Of a stretch of DNA of 64,000 nucleotides, positions 44,137 to 53,471 are shown piece after piece. How positions within the stretch are numbered: position 1 is the stretch's first letter; the number at the start of each line of letters is the position of its first letter. The notes under the pieces were generated by a model. It ran no database searches and was not told the origin of the DNA. It was given only the letters and a program-made list of their open reading frames with translations. A program made the translations under genes and the position numbers. This stretch comes from Martinezella miluonensis (lineage in GTDB: Bacteria > Pseudomonadota > Alphaproteobacteria > Rhizobiales > Rhizobiaceae): assembly GCF_900094545.1 (NCBI RefSeq), contig NZ_FMAH01000025.1:1-64000 (forward strand), written 5' to 3'.

Positions 44137-46275
44137 ATGTCGATTCTTTTAGGAGTGATCGCATGCGGACTGCTCTCGGTCATCTATGCCGTATGGGCAA
44201 CTCGGTCGGTGCTCGCTGCCGATCAGGGCAACGCCCGCATGCAAGAGATTGCCGGGTATATTCGTGAAGGAGCGCAGGCTTATCTTGCGCGTCAATATAG
44301 AACCATTGCCATTGTCGGGGTCATTGTTTTCATCGCGGCCTGGCTCCTCTTGTCGTCCGAAGCCGCTTTTGGCTTCCTGATCGGCGCAATCCTCTCAGGC
44401 GCCGCAGGTTTCATTGGCATGCACGTCTCCGTGCGCGCCAATGTCCGCACCGCGCAAGCCTCGTCGCAGAGCTTGTCCGCGGGCCTCGACATCGCCTTCA
44501 AGTCGGGCGCCATCACCGGCATGCTCGTCGCGGGTCTCGCCCTGCTTGGCGTTTCCATCTATTTCTATTTTCTGACGGTGGTCCTCGGTCATGAAGCCGG
44601 CTCGCGCGATGTCATCGACGCGCTGGTGGCCCTCGGTTTCGGTGCGTCGCTGATCTCGATCTTCGCCCGTCTCGGCGGCGGCATCTTCACCAAGGGCGCC
44701 GACGTCGGCGGCGACCTCGTCGGCAAGGTTGAGGCCGGTATTCCGGAGGACGATCCGCGCAACCCAGCCACCATCGCCGATAACGTCGGCGACAATGTCG
44801 GCGATTGCGCCGGCATGGCGGCAGACTTGTTCGAGACCTATGCGGTTTCCGTCGTCGCGACGATGGTTCTCGCTTCAATCTTCTTTGCCGGCTCACCGAT
44901 CCTCGGCTCCGCCATGATCTATCCGCTGGCGATCTGCGGCGCCTGCATCATCACCTCGATCATCGGCACGTTCTTCGTAAAGCTCGGTGCCAATGGCTCC
45001 ATCATGGGCGCACTCTACAAGGGCCTGATCGCCACGGGCATCCTGTCGATCATCGGTCTCGGTGCAGCCACCTCGCTGACCATTGGCTGGGGCTCTATCG
45101 GCACCGTCGCCGGCTTCGATATCACCGGCACGAGGCTCTTTGCCTGCGGCATCGTCGGTCTGATCGTCACGGCGCTGATCGTCGTCATCACCGAATACTA
45201 TACCGGCACGAACAAGCGGCCGGTCAACTCCATCGCCCAGGCGTCGGTGACCGGTCACGGCACCAATGTCATCCAAGGCCTCGCTGTCTCGCTCGAATCG
45301 ACGGCGCTGCCGGCAATCGTCATCGTCGGCGGCATCATCGCTACTTATCAGCTTGGCGGCCTGTTCGGCACGGGCATTGCCGTGACGGCCATGCTTGGCC
45401 TCGCCGGCATGATCGTCGCGCTCGACGCCTTCGGCCCGGTCACGGACAATGCCGGCGGCATCGCGGAAATGTCGCATCTTCCGCCGGAAGTGCGCAAATC
45501 CACCGATGCGCTGGATGCGGTCGGCAACACCACCAAAGCCGTCACCAAGGGATATGCCATCGGTTCGGCCGGCCTCGGCGCGCTGGTATTGTTCGCAGCC
45601 TATTCGAACGACCTGCGGTACTTCGCCGCTCACGGCGATAAGTTCCCTTACTTCGCCAATGTGGGCACGATCTCGTTCGAGCTTTCGAACCCTTACGTTG
45701 TTGCCGGGTTGCTGTTCGGCGGCCTCATTCCCTATCTCTTCGGCGGTATCGCCATGACGGCCGTCGGCCGCGCTGCCGGTTCCATCGTCGAGGAAGTGCG
45801 CCGGCAATTTCGCGAGAAGCCGGGCATCATGCTGGGCACGGAGCGTCCCGACTACGGCCGCGCCGTCGATCTGCTGACCAAGGCCGCTATTCGCGAAATG
45901 ATCATCCCGTCGCTCTTGCCGGTTCTAGCACCCATCGTCGTCTATTTCGGCGTTCTGCTGCTTTCCGGCTCCAAGGCTTCGGCTTTCGCCGCACTTGGCG
46001 CTTCGCTGCTCGGCGTGATCATCAACGGCCTCTTCGTCGCCATCTCGATGACGTCGGGCGGCGGTGCATGGGACAATGCCAAGAAGAGCTTCGAGGATGG
46101 CTTCGTCGACAAGGACGGGACACGCCATATGAAGGGCTCCGAAGCGCATAAGGCCTCAGTCACGGGCGACACCGTCGGCGATCCCTACAAGGATACGGCT
46201 GGCCCCGCCGTCAATCCGGCGATCAAGATCACCAATATCGTCGCATTGCTGCTGCTCGCCATCCTTGCCGGATAG
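44137..46275 (+). CDS. hppA: K+-insensitive proton-translocating pyrophosphatase
   Basis: This 712-aa integral membrane enzyme couples PPi hydrolysis to proton transport. The substrate site GGGIFTKGADVGGDLVGKVE and the DDPRNPATIADNVGDNVGDC stretch (near 185-225) are intact, with about 15-16 membrane helices. GNTTKA carries Lys where K+-dependent enzymes have Ala, so it is the K+-independent, H+-pumping class. The ATG at 44137 follows GGAGGG. The stop codon lies inside a palindromic repeat. Confidence 0.95.
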   Translation: MSILLGVIACGLLSVIYAVWATRSVLAADQGNARMQEIAGYIREGAQAYLARQYRTIAIVGVIVFIAAWLLLSSEAAFGFLIGAILSGAAGFIGMHVSVRANVRTAQASSQSLSAGLDIAFKSGAITGMLVAGLALLGVSIYFYFLTVVLGHEAGSRDVIDALVALGFGASLISIFARLGGGIFTKGADVGGDLVGKVEAGIPEDDPRNPATIADNVGDNVGDCAGMAADLFETYAVSVVATMVLASIFFAGSPILGSAMIYPLAICGACIITSIIGTFFVKLGANGSIMGALYKGLIATGILSIIGLGAATSLTIGWGSIGTVAGFDITGTRLFACGIVGLIVTALIVVITEYYTGTNKRPVNSIAQASVTGHGTNVIQGLAVSLESTALPAIVIVGGIIATYQLGGLFGTGIAVTAMLGLAGMIVALDAFGPVTDNAGGIAEMSHLPPEVRKSTDALDAVGNTTKAVTKGYAIGSAGLGALVLFAAYSNDLRYFAAHGDKFPYFANVGTISFELSNPYVVAGLLFGGLIPYLFGGIAMTAVGRAAGSIVEEVRRQFREKPGIMLGTERPDYGRAVDLLTKAAIREMIIPSLLPVLAPIVVYFGVLLLSGSKASAFAALGASLLGVIINGLFVAISMTSGGGAWDNAKKSFEDGFVDKDGTRHMKGSEAHKASVTGDTVGDPYKDTAGPAVNPAIKITNIVALLLLAILAG

Positions 46276-46323
46276 AGCATGATGCCGAAAAGTGTCTGCG
46301 GTTTTCGCACGACATCATGCTCT
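46274..46323. repeat. Rhizobial-type intergenic palindrome overlapping the hppA stop
   Basis: AGAGCATGATG (46274-46284) and CATCATGCTCT (46313-46323) are perfect 11-bp arms around a 28-base loop containing CCGAAAAGTGT and GCGGTTTTCG. I recall this sequence type as dispersed in Rhizobium genomes (RIME/palindromic element-like). Two bases of the stop codon are part of the arm. Confidence 0.75.
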
Positions 46324-46349
46324 ACTTCTTTGATTCTAGCGCGGATTCA

Positions 46350-46376
46350 GATTTTAGGTCGGTTCGACCTAAAATC
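46350..46376. repeat. 12-bp perfect inverted repeat in the hppA-bamE gap
   Basis: GATTTTAGGTCG and CGACCTAAAATC flank GTT. Outer sequences CTAG...GGAT and ATCC...CTAG extend the symmetry to roughly 46337-46388. It looks like the second half of a compound palindromic element. Confidence 0.75.
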
Positions 46377-46412
46377 ATCCGGCTCTAGGGAAAGCAAACC
46401 GGATGCATAAAG

Positions 46413-46445
46413 AAAACCCGCGGGGCGCAAGCCTCGCGGGTTTTT
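46413..46445. terminator. Bidirectional terminator between hppA and bamE
   Basis: AAAACCCGCG pairs with CGCGGGTTTT with further GGG/CCT pairing inside; TTTTT follows on the plus strand and TTTT on the minus. Confidence 0.8.
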
Positions 46446-46465
46446 CTCTGCAATAGCTTCCCGGC

Positions 46466-46975
46466 TTATTGGCCCGGATTGAGGTTGTTGAGGAAGTTCC
46501 TCGCGCCGTTGATGCCGCTGCCGCCGCCCTGCAGGATCTGTTGCAGGAAGGTGATGTCGCGACCGCCCGTCGGCGTCGTGCGGCTGATCATGTCGAAGAC
46601 CTTGCCGTCCTTCAGCGCGTAATTGGCTTCCTGCTTCACGATGCCATCCTTGTCGAAGTAGATCGCCAGGATGTTCTGGTCGACCAGCTTCGGCTTCATG
46701 AAGGCAGCAGCGCGCGTGCGCTTCTGCGAGATGTAGTAGAAAACCTCGCCGTCGAACGTCGCGGTGGTCGAAGGCGTGCCGAGCGAGAGCAGAACCTGCT
46801 CGCGGCTTGAACCGACCGGCGCAAGCGCGAGCGACTGCGGATCGAAGATGTAGCCGTTGTTCATGACCTCGCTGGTCTTGCAACCCGAAAGTCCCATGGT
46901 CGCAATCACCAGGGCGATGGCGGCAGTGCTGCTGAAAGATATGTCAGACTTGAAATACCGTCTGGTCAACGACAT
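46466..46975 (-). CDS. bamE: Outer-membrane assembly lipoprotein BamE (SmpA/OmlA)
   Basis: This 169-aa lipoprotein has lipobox LSGC with Cys32, then a SmpA/OmlA domain (about 50-125) starting at APVGSSREQVLLSLGTPS. It is part of the BAM complex that inserts outer-membrane beta-barrels. The C-terminal tail is rich in Gly and Asn. It is divergent from the cytochrome chaperone gene, the usual alphaproteobacterial arrangement. Confidence 0.92.
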   Translation of the reverse strand: MSLTRRYFKSDISFSSTAAIALVIATMGLSGCKTSEVMNNGYIFDPQSLALAPVGSSREQVLLSLGTPSTTATFDGEVFYYISQKRTRAAAFMKPKLVDQNILAIYFDKDGIVKQEANYALKDGKVFDMISRTTPTGGRDITFLQQILQGGGSGINGARNFLNNLNPGQ

Positions 46976-47254
46976 CTCATCTCCCCTAATGAATCAATCC
47001 GATGGCCGGACGGCCGGTATGACCTTGCTGTGCACATCATTGTGGCCTTTCCGCGATTGAAAAAGGCACAAGATGCTGTTCGGCACTCTTCGTCACCGAT
47101 CATTCACAACGTGACGACGGTTAAGGGCAGGAGCCTCGAAGCGGGCAAAACGGCATTGCAATTCGCGCCTGCTTCGGTAAACCAGCTTTTGCGTGGATGC
47201 AACAAGGCCAAGCAAAAACGGCGCGCTCTGAATGAGCCAATACCGGGAATTCTC

Positions 47255-47806
47255 ATGATTTTTGGGCTCTTTCGCAAAAGAAATCACAATCAGATCATCG
47301 TCGTCAGGCAATATGAACTCCTGACATCGACGGCGCGGCAGCCGGTTTTCTATACCGACTATGACGTGCCCGACACGGTGATGGGGCGCTTCGAATTGCT
47401 TTCGGTGGTCATGATCCTGTTTTTTCGCCGCACGCGGTCTTCCGCGACCAGCGGCCAGGAACTTGCGCAGGAAATCGTCGATGCGTTTTTCGAGGATATC
47501 GACTATTCGATCCGCGAACTGGGAATCGGTGACAACAGCGTGCCGAAGCGCATGAAGAAACTGGCCGGTATGTTTTACGGGCGGCTTGAAAGCTATGCGG
47601 CTGCCATGGACGTCGATGATCGCATCGCCCTTGCGGCGGCGCTTCGGCGCAACATCTATCCGAAGGCGGATGAGGGCGCGGCGTCGATGGTCCCGCTGGC
47701 CGACTGGATGATGACGGCGGAGGCGCATCTGGCTGCCGTGACGGAGGCCGAGCTCGCTACCGGTTCGGCGGCGCTGCCGCTGCCGTCCGGGCGCGGCCAA
47801 GAGTAG
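47255..47806 (+). CDS. Ubiquinol-cytochrome c chaperone family protein (CBP3-like)
   Basis: This 183-aa protein matches the Ubiq_cyt_C_chap family, required for cytochrome bc1 assembly in mitochondria. Seen: the domain start TDYDVPDTVMGRFELLSVVMILFFRR near 37-62, LAQEIVDAFFEDIDYSIRELGIGD near 73-96 and the MKKLAGMFYGRL segment. The start at 47255 was chosen because upstream in-frame sequence lacks coding character. It heads the run to DUF177, plsX and fabH. Confidence 0.88.
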   Translation: MIFGLFRKRNHNQIIVVRQYELLTSTARQPVFYTDYDVPDTVMGRFELLSVVMILFFRRTRSSATSGQELAQEIVDAFFEDIDYSIRELGIGDNSVPKRMKKLAGMFYGRLESYAAAMDVDDRIALAAALRRNIYPKADEGAASMVPLADWMMTAEAHLAAVTEAELATGSAALPLPSGRGQE

Positions 47807-47821
47807 TTATAGGAGGCAGGT

Positions 47822-48379
47822 ATGAAAACACACGGTTCCGACGAAACGCCCTTTTCCTATCTCGTGAAGGTCGGCCACATCTCGGCCAATCCCGTCGACG
47901 TGCGTGTCGAGGCGGACAAGCGCGAGCTTGCCGGGCTTGCTAAGCTTTGGGATGTCCTTTCCGTGGAAAAGCTGGAGGCCGATCTCAAGATCTCGCGCTG
48001 GAAGCGTGACGGGGTGCGGGTTAAAGGCAACGTGAAGGCAAAGATCACCCAGGCTTGCGTCGTCACGCTCGAGCCGGTCGAATCTGAGATCGATGAGGAT
48101 TTCGAGCACATCTTCGTGCCGGAGGATTCCAAGCTGGCGCGCTCGCCTTCGATGGATGCGGGCGAAATGGTGCTCGATCCGGACGGCCCGGATCTTCCGG
48201 AGACGTTCACTGGGGATACGATCGATGCCGGCGCCGTCGTTGCGGAATTCGCCGCTCTTGCCATCGATCCTTACCCGCGCAAGCCCGGCGTCGAGTTCGA
48301 GGCGCATGTGGAAGATACCGGCGAAAATGACAGGAAACCTTCGCCGTTTGCGGTCCTAAAAGATTGGAAAAAGGATTAG
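47822..48379 (+). CDS. DUF177/YceD-family protein
   Basis: This 185-aa protein has the YceD domain (about 55-160), with CVVTLEPVESEIDEDFEHIFVP near 79-100. In many bacteria it lies before rpmF and plsX; here rpmF is missing and plsX follows after about 100 bp. The bacterial homologues affect 23S rRNA maturation. It begins 15 bases after the chaperone stop. Confidence 0.9.
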   Translation: MKTHGSDETPFSYLVKVGHISANPVDVRVEADKRELAGLAKLWDVLSVEKLEADLKISRWKRDGVRVKGNVKAKITQACVVTLEPVESEIDEDFEHIFVPEDSKLARSPSMDAGEMVLDPDGPDLPETFTGDTIDAGAVVAEFAALAIDPYPRKPGVEFEAHVEDTGENDRKPSPFAVLKDWKKD

Positions 48380-48481
48380 GTCCCGGTGCCGATCGAGCAC
48401 AAATCAGTTGTAACCGGGGGAGAAAACGGTATTTTGACGCCAAATTCGCCGGTCTCGGCGGAGAAAAAGGACTAGGGACGC

Positions 48482-49528
48482 GTGATCAGAATTTCTCTTG
48501 ACCTAATGGGTGGCGACTTCGGCCCTGAGGTTGTTGTTCCCGGCGCGGCCAAGGCGCTGGATAGGCATCCCGATATTACATTCATCATGTACGGACAGAA
48601 GGATCGCTGCGAAGCGGTCCTCGCTAAATACCCGAAACTTCGCGAAAAGTCGGTCTTTCACGAATGTGACGTTGCCATCAGCATGGATGAAAAGCCGAGC
48701 CAGGCGCTTCGCCGCGGCCGCTACGTTTCCAGCATGTGGCGTTCGATCGAGGCGGTGAAGGCAGGTGACGCCGATGTCGTCGTCTCCGCCGGCAACACCG
48801 GCGCGCTCATGGCGATGGCGAAATTCTGTTTGCGCACCATGGCGAATATCGAACGTCCGGCAATTGCGGCGATCTGGCCGACGCTTCGCGGCGAAAGCAT
48901 CGTGCTCGATGTCGGCGCCACGATCGGCGCCGATGCGCAGCAGCTGCTCGACTTCGCCCTGATGGGCGGCGCCATGGCCCGCGCGCTCTTCGAGATCGAG
49001 CGCCCGACGATCGGCTTGCTGAACGTCGGCGTCGAAGAGATCAAGGGCCAGGAAGACGTCAAGGATGCCGGCCGCCTGATCCGCGAAGCCAATCTCGAGT
49101 CGCTGGAATATTTCGGCTTCGTCGAGGGCGACGATATCGGCAAGGGTACGGTCGATGTCGTGGTCACGGAAGGTTTTTCCGGCAATATCGCGCTGAAAGC
49201 GGCGGAAGGCACGGCGAAGCAGATCGGTTCCTATCTGCGTGCGGCCATGTCGCGCACGCTGCTGGCGCGCATCGGCTATGTCCTTGCCAAGGGCGCCTTC
49301 GATCTCCTGCGCGAGAAGCTGGATCCCAGCAAGGTCAATGGCGGCGTCTTTCTCGGCCTGAACGGCATCGTCATCAAGAGCCATGGCGGCGCGAATGTAG
49401 AAGCTTTCGCGGCCGCCATCGATGTCGGCTATGATATGGCCAAGAATGGGCTGACACAGAAAATCGAAAACGATTTGAAAAAATACCATGCCAAACGGCT
49501 GCCCCCGATCGGGCCGGAAGCGGCATGA
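48482..49528 (+). CDS. plsX: Phosphate acyltransferase PlsX
   Basis: This 348-aa peripheral membrane enzyme makes acyl-phosphate from acyl-ACP for phospholipid synthesis. The start is GTG (48482), after AGGGAC. MGGDFGPEVVVPGA near 9-22, VVSAGNTGALMA near 100-111 and EGFSGNIALKAAEG near 224-237 are PlsX motifs. It precedes fabH by 19 bases; the pair is a standard lipid operon. Confidence 0.95.
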   Translation: MIRISLDLMGGDFGPEVVVPGAAKALDRHPDITFIMYGQKDRCEAVLAKYPKLREKSVFHECDVAISMDEKPSQALRRGRYVSSMWRSIEAVKAGDADVVVSAGNTGALMAMAKFCLRTMANIERPAIAAIWPTLRGESIVLDVGATIGADAQQLLDFALMGGAMARALFEIERPTIGLLNVGVEEIKGQEDVKDAGRLIREANLESLEYFGFVEGDDIGKGTVDVVVTEGFSGNIALKAAEGTAKQIGSYLRAAMSRTLLARIGYVLAKGAFDLLREKLDPSKVNGGVFLGLNGIVIKSHGGANVEAFAAAIDVGYDMAKNGLTQKIENDLKKYHAKRLPPIGPEAA

Positions 49529-49547
49529 GCTACGGGGTATAAGCGAA

Positions 49548-50519
49548 ATGATCCGTTCAGTTGTTCGCGGATTTGGGGCGGCGCTCCCCAAGCGCGTCAT
49601 GACCAATGCCGAGATGGAACAGGTTGTCGACACCAGCGATGACTGGATTGTCCAGCGCACCGGTATCCGCCAGCGTTACATAGCCGGCGAAGGCGAGACC
49701 ACGGCTTCACTGGGCGAGCAGGCGGCGCGCGCCGCTCTCGCCAATGCCGGGATGACGCCCGACGATCTCGATTTGATCATCGTCGCGACGTCGACGCCGG
49801 ATAACACCTTTCCGGCAACTGCGGTCAATATCCAGAACCGGCTCGGCATGCATCACGGCTTTGCCTTCGATGTCCAAGCCGTCTGCACCGGCTTTGTCTA
49901 TGCGGTGACGACTGCGGACGCCTATATTCGCGGTGGCCTTGCCAAGCGCGTGCTTGTTATCGGTGCCGAGACATTCTCGCGCATCCTCGACTGGACCGAC
50001 CGCACCACCTGCGTTCTCTTTGGTGACGGCGCCGGTGCGCTGATCCTCGAGGCGGGCGAGGGGAGCGGCGCCAATACGGACCGTGGCGTGCTGGCGGCAA
50101 GCCTGCGCTCCGATGGCGCGCACAAGGAAAAGCTCTACGTCGACGGCGGGCCGTCTTCGACGGGTACGGTCGGCGTTCTGCATATGGCAGGGCGCGAGGT
50201 GTTCAAGCACGCCGTCGGCATGATCACGGACGTCATCCAGGCTGCCTTCGATGCGACCGGCGCGACCGTGGACGATCTGGACTGGCTGGTGCCGCATCAG
50301 GCCAACCGGCGCATCATCGACGGCTCCGCCAAGAAGCTTGGAATTGCTCCCGAAAAAGTTGTGGTCACGGTCGACCTTCATGGCAACACGTCGGCCGCTT
50401 CGATCCCGTTGGCGATCGCGGTTGCTGCCGGTGACGGGCGAATCAAGAAGGGCGATATGGTGATGCTCGAGGCCATGGGCGGCGGTTTCACCTGGGGTGC
50501 GGTGCTGCTGCGCTGGTAA
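49548..50519 (+). CDS. fabH: Beta-ketoacyl-ACP synthase III
   Basis: This 323-aa enzyme starts fatty-acid synthesis by condensing acetyl-CoA with malonyl-ACP. The catalytic triad is visible as Cys in QAVCTGF (near 112), His in PHQANRRI (near 249) and Asn in HGNTSAAS (near 279). The ATG at 49548 was preferred to a longer frame that overlaps plsX. Confidence 0.96.
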   Translation: MIRSVVRGFGAALPKRVMTNAEMEQVVDTSDDWIVQRTGIRQRYIAGEGETTASLGEQAARAALANAGMTPDDLDLIIVATSTPDNTFPATAVNIQNRLGMHHGFAFDVQAVCTGFVYAVTTADAYIRGGLAKRVLVIGAETFSRILDWTDRTTCVLFGDGAGALILEAGEGSGANTDRGVLAASLRSDGAHKEKLYVDGGPSSTGTVGVLHMAGREVFKHAVGMITDVIQAAFDATGATVDDLDWLVPHQANRRIIDGSAKKLGIAPEKVVVTVDLHGNTSAASIPLAIAVAAGDGRIKKGDMVMLEAMGGGFTWGAVLLRW

Positions 50520-50554
50520 CGCCATATCTCTAAAAGCCGATTCCGAACAAGAGC

Positions 50555-50583
50555 TTGACCGTTTGGCGCAAGGGCAATAGTCT
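50555..50583 (+). promoter_or_regulatory. Candidate ihfA promoter
   Basis: CTTGACC is followed after 17 bp by TAGTCT, close to the alphaproteobacterial sigma-70 consensus, 45 bp before the ihfA ATG. Confidence 0.55.
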
Positions 50584-50627
50584 CGCACGACTAGAATAAG
50601 ATCACCTATCAATACGGGCGGGGAGCC

Positions 50628-50966
50628 ATGACGGGCAAGACAGTGACGCGCGCAGATTTGGCGGAGTCGGTATTCCGGAAAGTCGGCCTCTCCCGGACGG
50701 AATCGGCAGAGCTTGTCGAGACGGTGATCGATGAAATTTGCAACGCCATCGTGCGTGGCGAGACTGTAAAGCTCTCCTCGTTCGCGACGTTCCAGGTGCG
50801 CGATAAAAACGAACGCATTGGTCGAAATCCGAAGACCGGCGAGGAAGTGCCGATCTCTCCGCGGCGGGTGATGACTTTCAAGGCATCGAATGTTTTGAAG
50901 ACCCGCATTCTGAAGGCGCATGCCAGTCGTAAGGCGAAAGCCAGGCCGGCCAATCCCGCTTCCTAA
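50628..50966 (+). CDS. ihfA: Integration host factor alpha subunit
   Basis: This 112-aa DNA-bending protein has the HU/IHF fold (about 5-98), with the DNA-intercalating arm GRNPKTGEEVPISPRRV near 65-81. The conserved RNPKTGE and basic C-terminal tail support IhfA over HU. It pairs with IhfB encoded elsewhere. It follows fabH with its own promoter and precedes a MerR gene, typical of alphaproteobacteria. Confidence 0.94.
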   Translation: MTGKTVTRADLAESVFRKVGLSRTESAELVETVIDEICNAIVRGETVKLSSFATFQVRDKNERIGRNPKTGEEVPISPRRVMTFKASNVLKTRILKAHASRKAKARPANPAS

Positions 50967-51201
50967 TTCAGTCGAAAGATCGATTTTCCCATAGGCCGTA
51001 TGCCTTGCGCTGCGGCCTTTGTCGTTCGTTTTTCCGCTGCTTTTGCAGCTTGCTTGTGCAGCAGCCGCAGAAGCCACTTGAATTTCCACTGCCAAACCGT
51101 TGAAATATGGTGATTCGTATCCTGGCGAGATACGATGTCGATATCCGGTTTTGCGTGATCCGGCCCGAATGGCGCCGCATTCGCGCTGTGGGAGTATGAT
51201 G

Positions 51202-51744
51202 ATGGACAAGAGCCCGGATGCATTTCGCACGATCAGCGAAGTTGCGGAAGACCTTGATCTGCCGCAGCATGTCCTACGGTTCTGGGAGACCCGCTTTCCG
51301 CAAATCAAGCCGATGAAGCGCGGCGGCGGCAGGCGTTATTATCGACCCGAGGACGTCGACCTGCTGAATGGCATCCGCCACCTGCTCTACGATCACGGCT
51401 ATACGATCAAGGGCGTGCAGAAGCTCTTGAAGACCAATGGCAACAAGTTCGTCATCGCGGTCGGTCATGGAGATCTCGCCAGCGTGGAGGCTCTGGCCTC
51501 TGCGGCGCAGGAGCACGCACCCGTCGAGCCGAGAGTGAACTCCGCCAATCCGGATGAAGATCAGGTCGTCGGCCGCGCCAAGGCGCCGATAAGCCGCCGC
51601 TTCTTCAATTTCGTAAGCGGTGACGATGGCGTGCCGGATGTTTCTCTCGGCAAATCCAGTGTCGGCAAAGAAGATCGGGCTCTGCTGCAGGAAACGCTTT
51701 ACGACCTTCTGGAGTGCAAGCGCCTACTCGACCAGGTGCGATAA
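51202..51744 (+). CDS. MerR-family regulator
   Basis: This 180-aa protein has an N-terminal MerR HTH (about 9-75: RTISEVAEDLDLPQHVLRFWETRFPQI, then GRRYYRPEDVDLL). The C-terminal part lacks the cysteines of metal-sensing members. Three consecutive ATG codons occur at 51196-51204; GGAG is seven bases before the third, which was chosen. It is the MerR protein that follows ihfA throughout the group; its targets are unknown. Confidence 0.9.
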   Translation: MDKSPDAFRTISEVAEDLDLPQHVLRFWETRFPQIKPMKRGGGRRYYRPEDVDLLNGIRHLLYDHGYTIKGVQKLLKTNGNKFVIAVGHGDLASVEALASAAQEHAPVEPRVNSANPDEDQVVGRAKAPISRRFFNFVSGDDGVPDVSLGKSSVGKEDRALLQETLYDLLECKRLLDQVR

Positions 51745-52108
51745 CACTTGCTTCGCAGAACAAGCATGCGGTCGAAGACGACCTGCGCAGGTGTCGGTGC
51801 GATTGACCGAATGCAATCTTTGGTAGCTTGAGACGCGCCGCCCGCCCCTGCAGGCGCAACCTTGTTTCGTGTTGATGGCTCGAATGAATGGCGGTGACGA
51901 TTTTGTCACACGACTCCGCCTCTGTGCCGCGGGAAATCGTTAGCCGGCCTTGTTGACTTGCTCCACTTTATCTCCGGGTCCAGTCTTCATAATGAAGCTT
52001 CGTTGCTTCACCCCTTTGGGGAAGGGAAACAGCCAGTCAGGCTATGGAGAGGCAAGAGATTGTCTGCCGGGAGACTCCATCCCTGATGGATCGTCGAATG
52101 GAGATACC
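51745..52108 (+). other. 364-bp porin promoter and leader region
   Basis: No gene is visible. The last 130 bases hold three hairpins: the palindrome CTTCAT-A-ATGAAG at 51985-51997, CCCC-TTT-GGGG at 52011-52021, and CCATC-CCT-GATGG at 52077-52089, 20 bases before the porin ATG. A TTGACT at about 51952 is a possible -35. A structured leader suits post-transcriptional control of an abundant porin, which is inferred. Confidence 0.45.
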
Positions 52109-53212
52109 ATGAACATCAAGGGCCTTCTTCTTGGCTCCGCCGCTGCAATTGCCGCAGCGAGCGCTGCCCATGCTGCAGATGCAATCGTGTCTGCCGAACC
52201 AGAGCCACTGGAATATGTCCGCATCTGCGATGCCTATGGCACCGGCTATTTCTATATTCCGGGCACTGAAACCTGCCTGAAGATCGGCGGCAAGGTCCGT
52301 ACCGAAGGCGAGTGGTACGATGCCTACAATCCGCGCAGCAAGGTCGGCACGCTCTGGCATGAGCGCGTAGAGCTCAATGTCGATACTGCCACCGACACGG
52401 AATACGGCCCCCTGAAGACCAACACCGTCGACCGCTGGGAGTGGCACGATGGAGGTGCCACTTCGTCCAAGCTGCTGTTCGCCAATATCAGCCTCGCGGG
52501 TTTCACCGTCGGCAAGCTCGATTCCCAATTCAATCTCTATGCGGGCTATGCCGGCGATGTCATCAACGACGATGCGATCTATGATGGCCCTTATGAACTG
52601 AACCAGCTGACCTACAATTACGATGCCGGTAACGGCTTTACGGCGGTCATCTCGCTCGAAGACAGCTACTCCACCGGCTCCGGCGCATCCTATGGCGCAG
52701 GCTGGTGGACTGACGGCAAGGCCAATCACTACGCTCCCGACGTCGTCGCCGGTGCTGGTTACAAGGTCGGTGATTGGGGCTTCAAGATCGTCGGCGGTTA
52801 TGATTCGATCGCCGAGGAAGGCGCCATCAAGGCGCGCATCGATGCCAAATTCGGTGGCGTGGAAGCCTTCCTGATGGGAGGCTGGAACACTGATGGCGAC
52901 AAGCTGAACAAATATGCCGGCACCAACCAGGATATTTCGGCCTGCACGGCGTCGAACGGCACCGTCAATGCCGCCAAATGCGGCTGGGGTGATTGGGCTC
53001 TTTGGGGCGGGGTTGGTGTTCCGATCAATGACAAGCTGAAATGGAATCTGCAGCTGGCCTATACGGAATCGAAGATTTTCGAGGCAACGACAAACCTCAA
53101 GATCCACCCGGTCAAGGATTTCCTGATCGAGCCTGAAGTAACCTACATGCATTACGACTATATCAAGGATGATACGGTTGCCGGCATTCTCCGTTTCGAG
53201 CGGAACTTCTGA
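52109..53212 (+). CDS. Alphaproteobacterial porin (Porin_2 / RopA-Omp2b family)
   Basis: This 367-aa outer-membrane protein has a Sec signal (about 1-22, SAAAIAAASAAHAAD). The N-terminus of the mature barrel shows EPEPLEYVRICDAYGTGYFYIPGTETCLKIGG, the Porin_2 signature with its Cys pair. It ends in aromatic Phe (FERNF), as needed for BAM recognition. GGAGATACC precedes the ATG. A double hairpin terminates it. Confidence 0.95.
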   Translation: MNIKGLLLGSAAAIAAASAAHAADAIVSAEPEPLEYVRICDAYGTGYFYIPGTETCLKIGGKVRTEGEWYDAYNPRSKVGTLWHERVELNVDTATDTEYGPLKTNTVDRWEWHDGGATSSKLLFANISLAGFTVGKLDSQFNLYAGYAGDVINDDAIYDGPYELNQLTYNYDAGNGFTAVISLEDSYSTGSGASYGAGWWTDGKANHYAPDVVAGAGYKVGDWGFKIVGGYDSIAEEGAIKARIDAKFGGVEAFLMGGWNTDGDKLNKYAGTNQDISACTASNGTVNAAKCGWGDWALWGGVGVPINDKLKWNLQLAYTESKIFEATTNLKIHPVKDFLIEPEVTYMHYDYIKDDTVAGILRFERNF

Positions 53213-53234
53213 TTTGAGACGAAGCAACTTGTCT

Positions 53235-53299
53235 GCGCCTGCGACGATGCCGCAGGCGCGACGCGAACCTACAAGGCCTCGCCAGTGCGGGGCCTTTTC
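53235..53299 (+). terminator. Tandem hairpins and terminator after the porin
   Basis: GCGCCTGCG (53235-53243) pairs with CGCAGGCGC (53251-53259). A second stem AAGGCCTCGC (53273-53282) pairs with GCGGGGCCTT (53287-53296) and is followed by TT, then C; four T in total end the stem region. Confidence 0.75.
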
Positions 53300-53471
53300 T
53301 TTGACGGCGATACCGGCGCTACCGGCCTGTTAATCACGATGACATTTTCACGCGTAATTATAGGCCATCTTGCCGTGGCTCGCGCATAGCTTGATAAGCT
53401 CGGCTTGCGAAAGGTTACCTTTGGCTGTATTTCGCTATCACGGGGTTGTATTGCTAAGTGCCGGAGGGAAT

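Noticed and set aside
49707..51308. 533-codon minus-strand frame across fabH, ihfA and merR
   Set aside because: It covers three well-supported genes in antisense.
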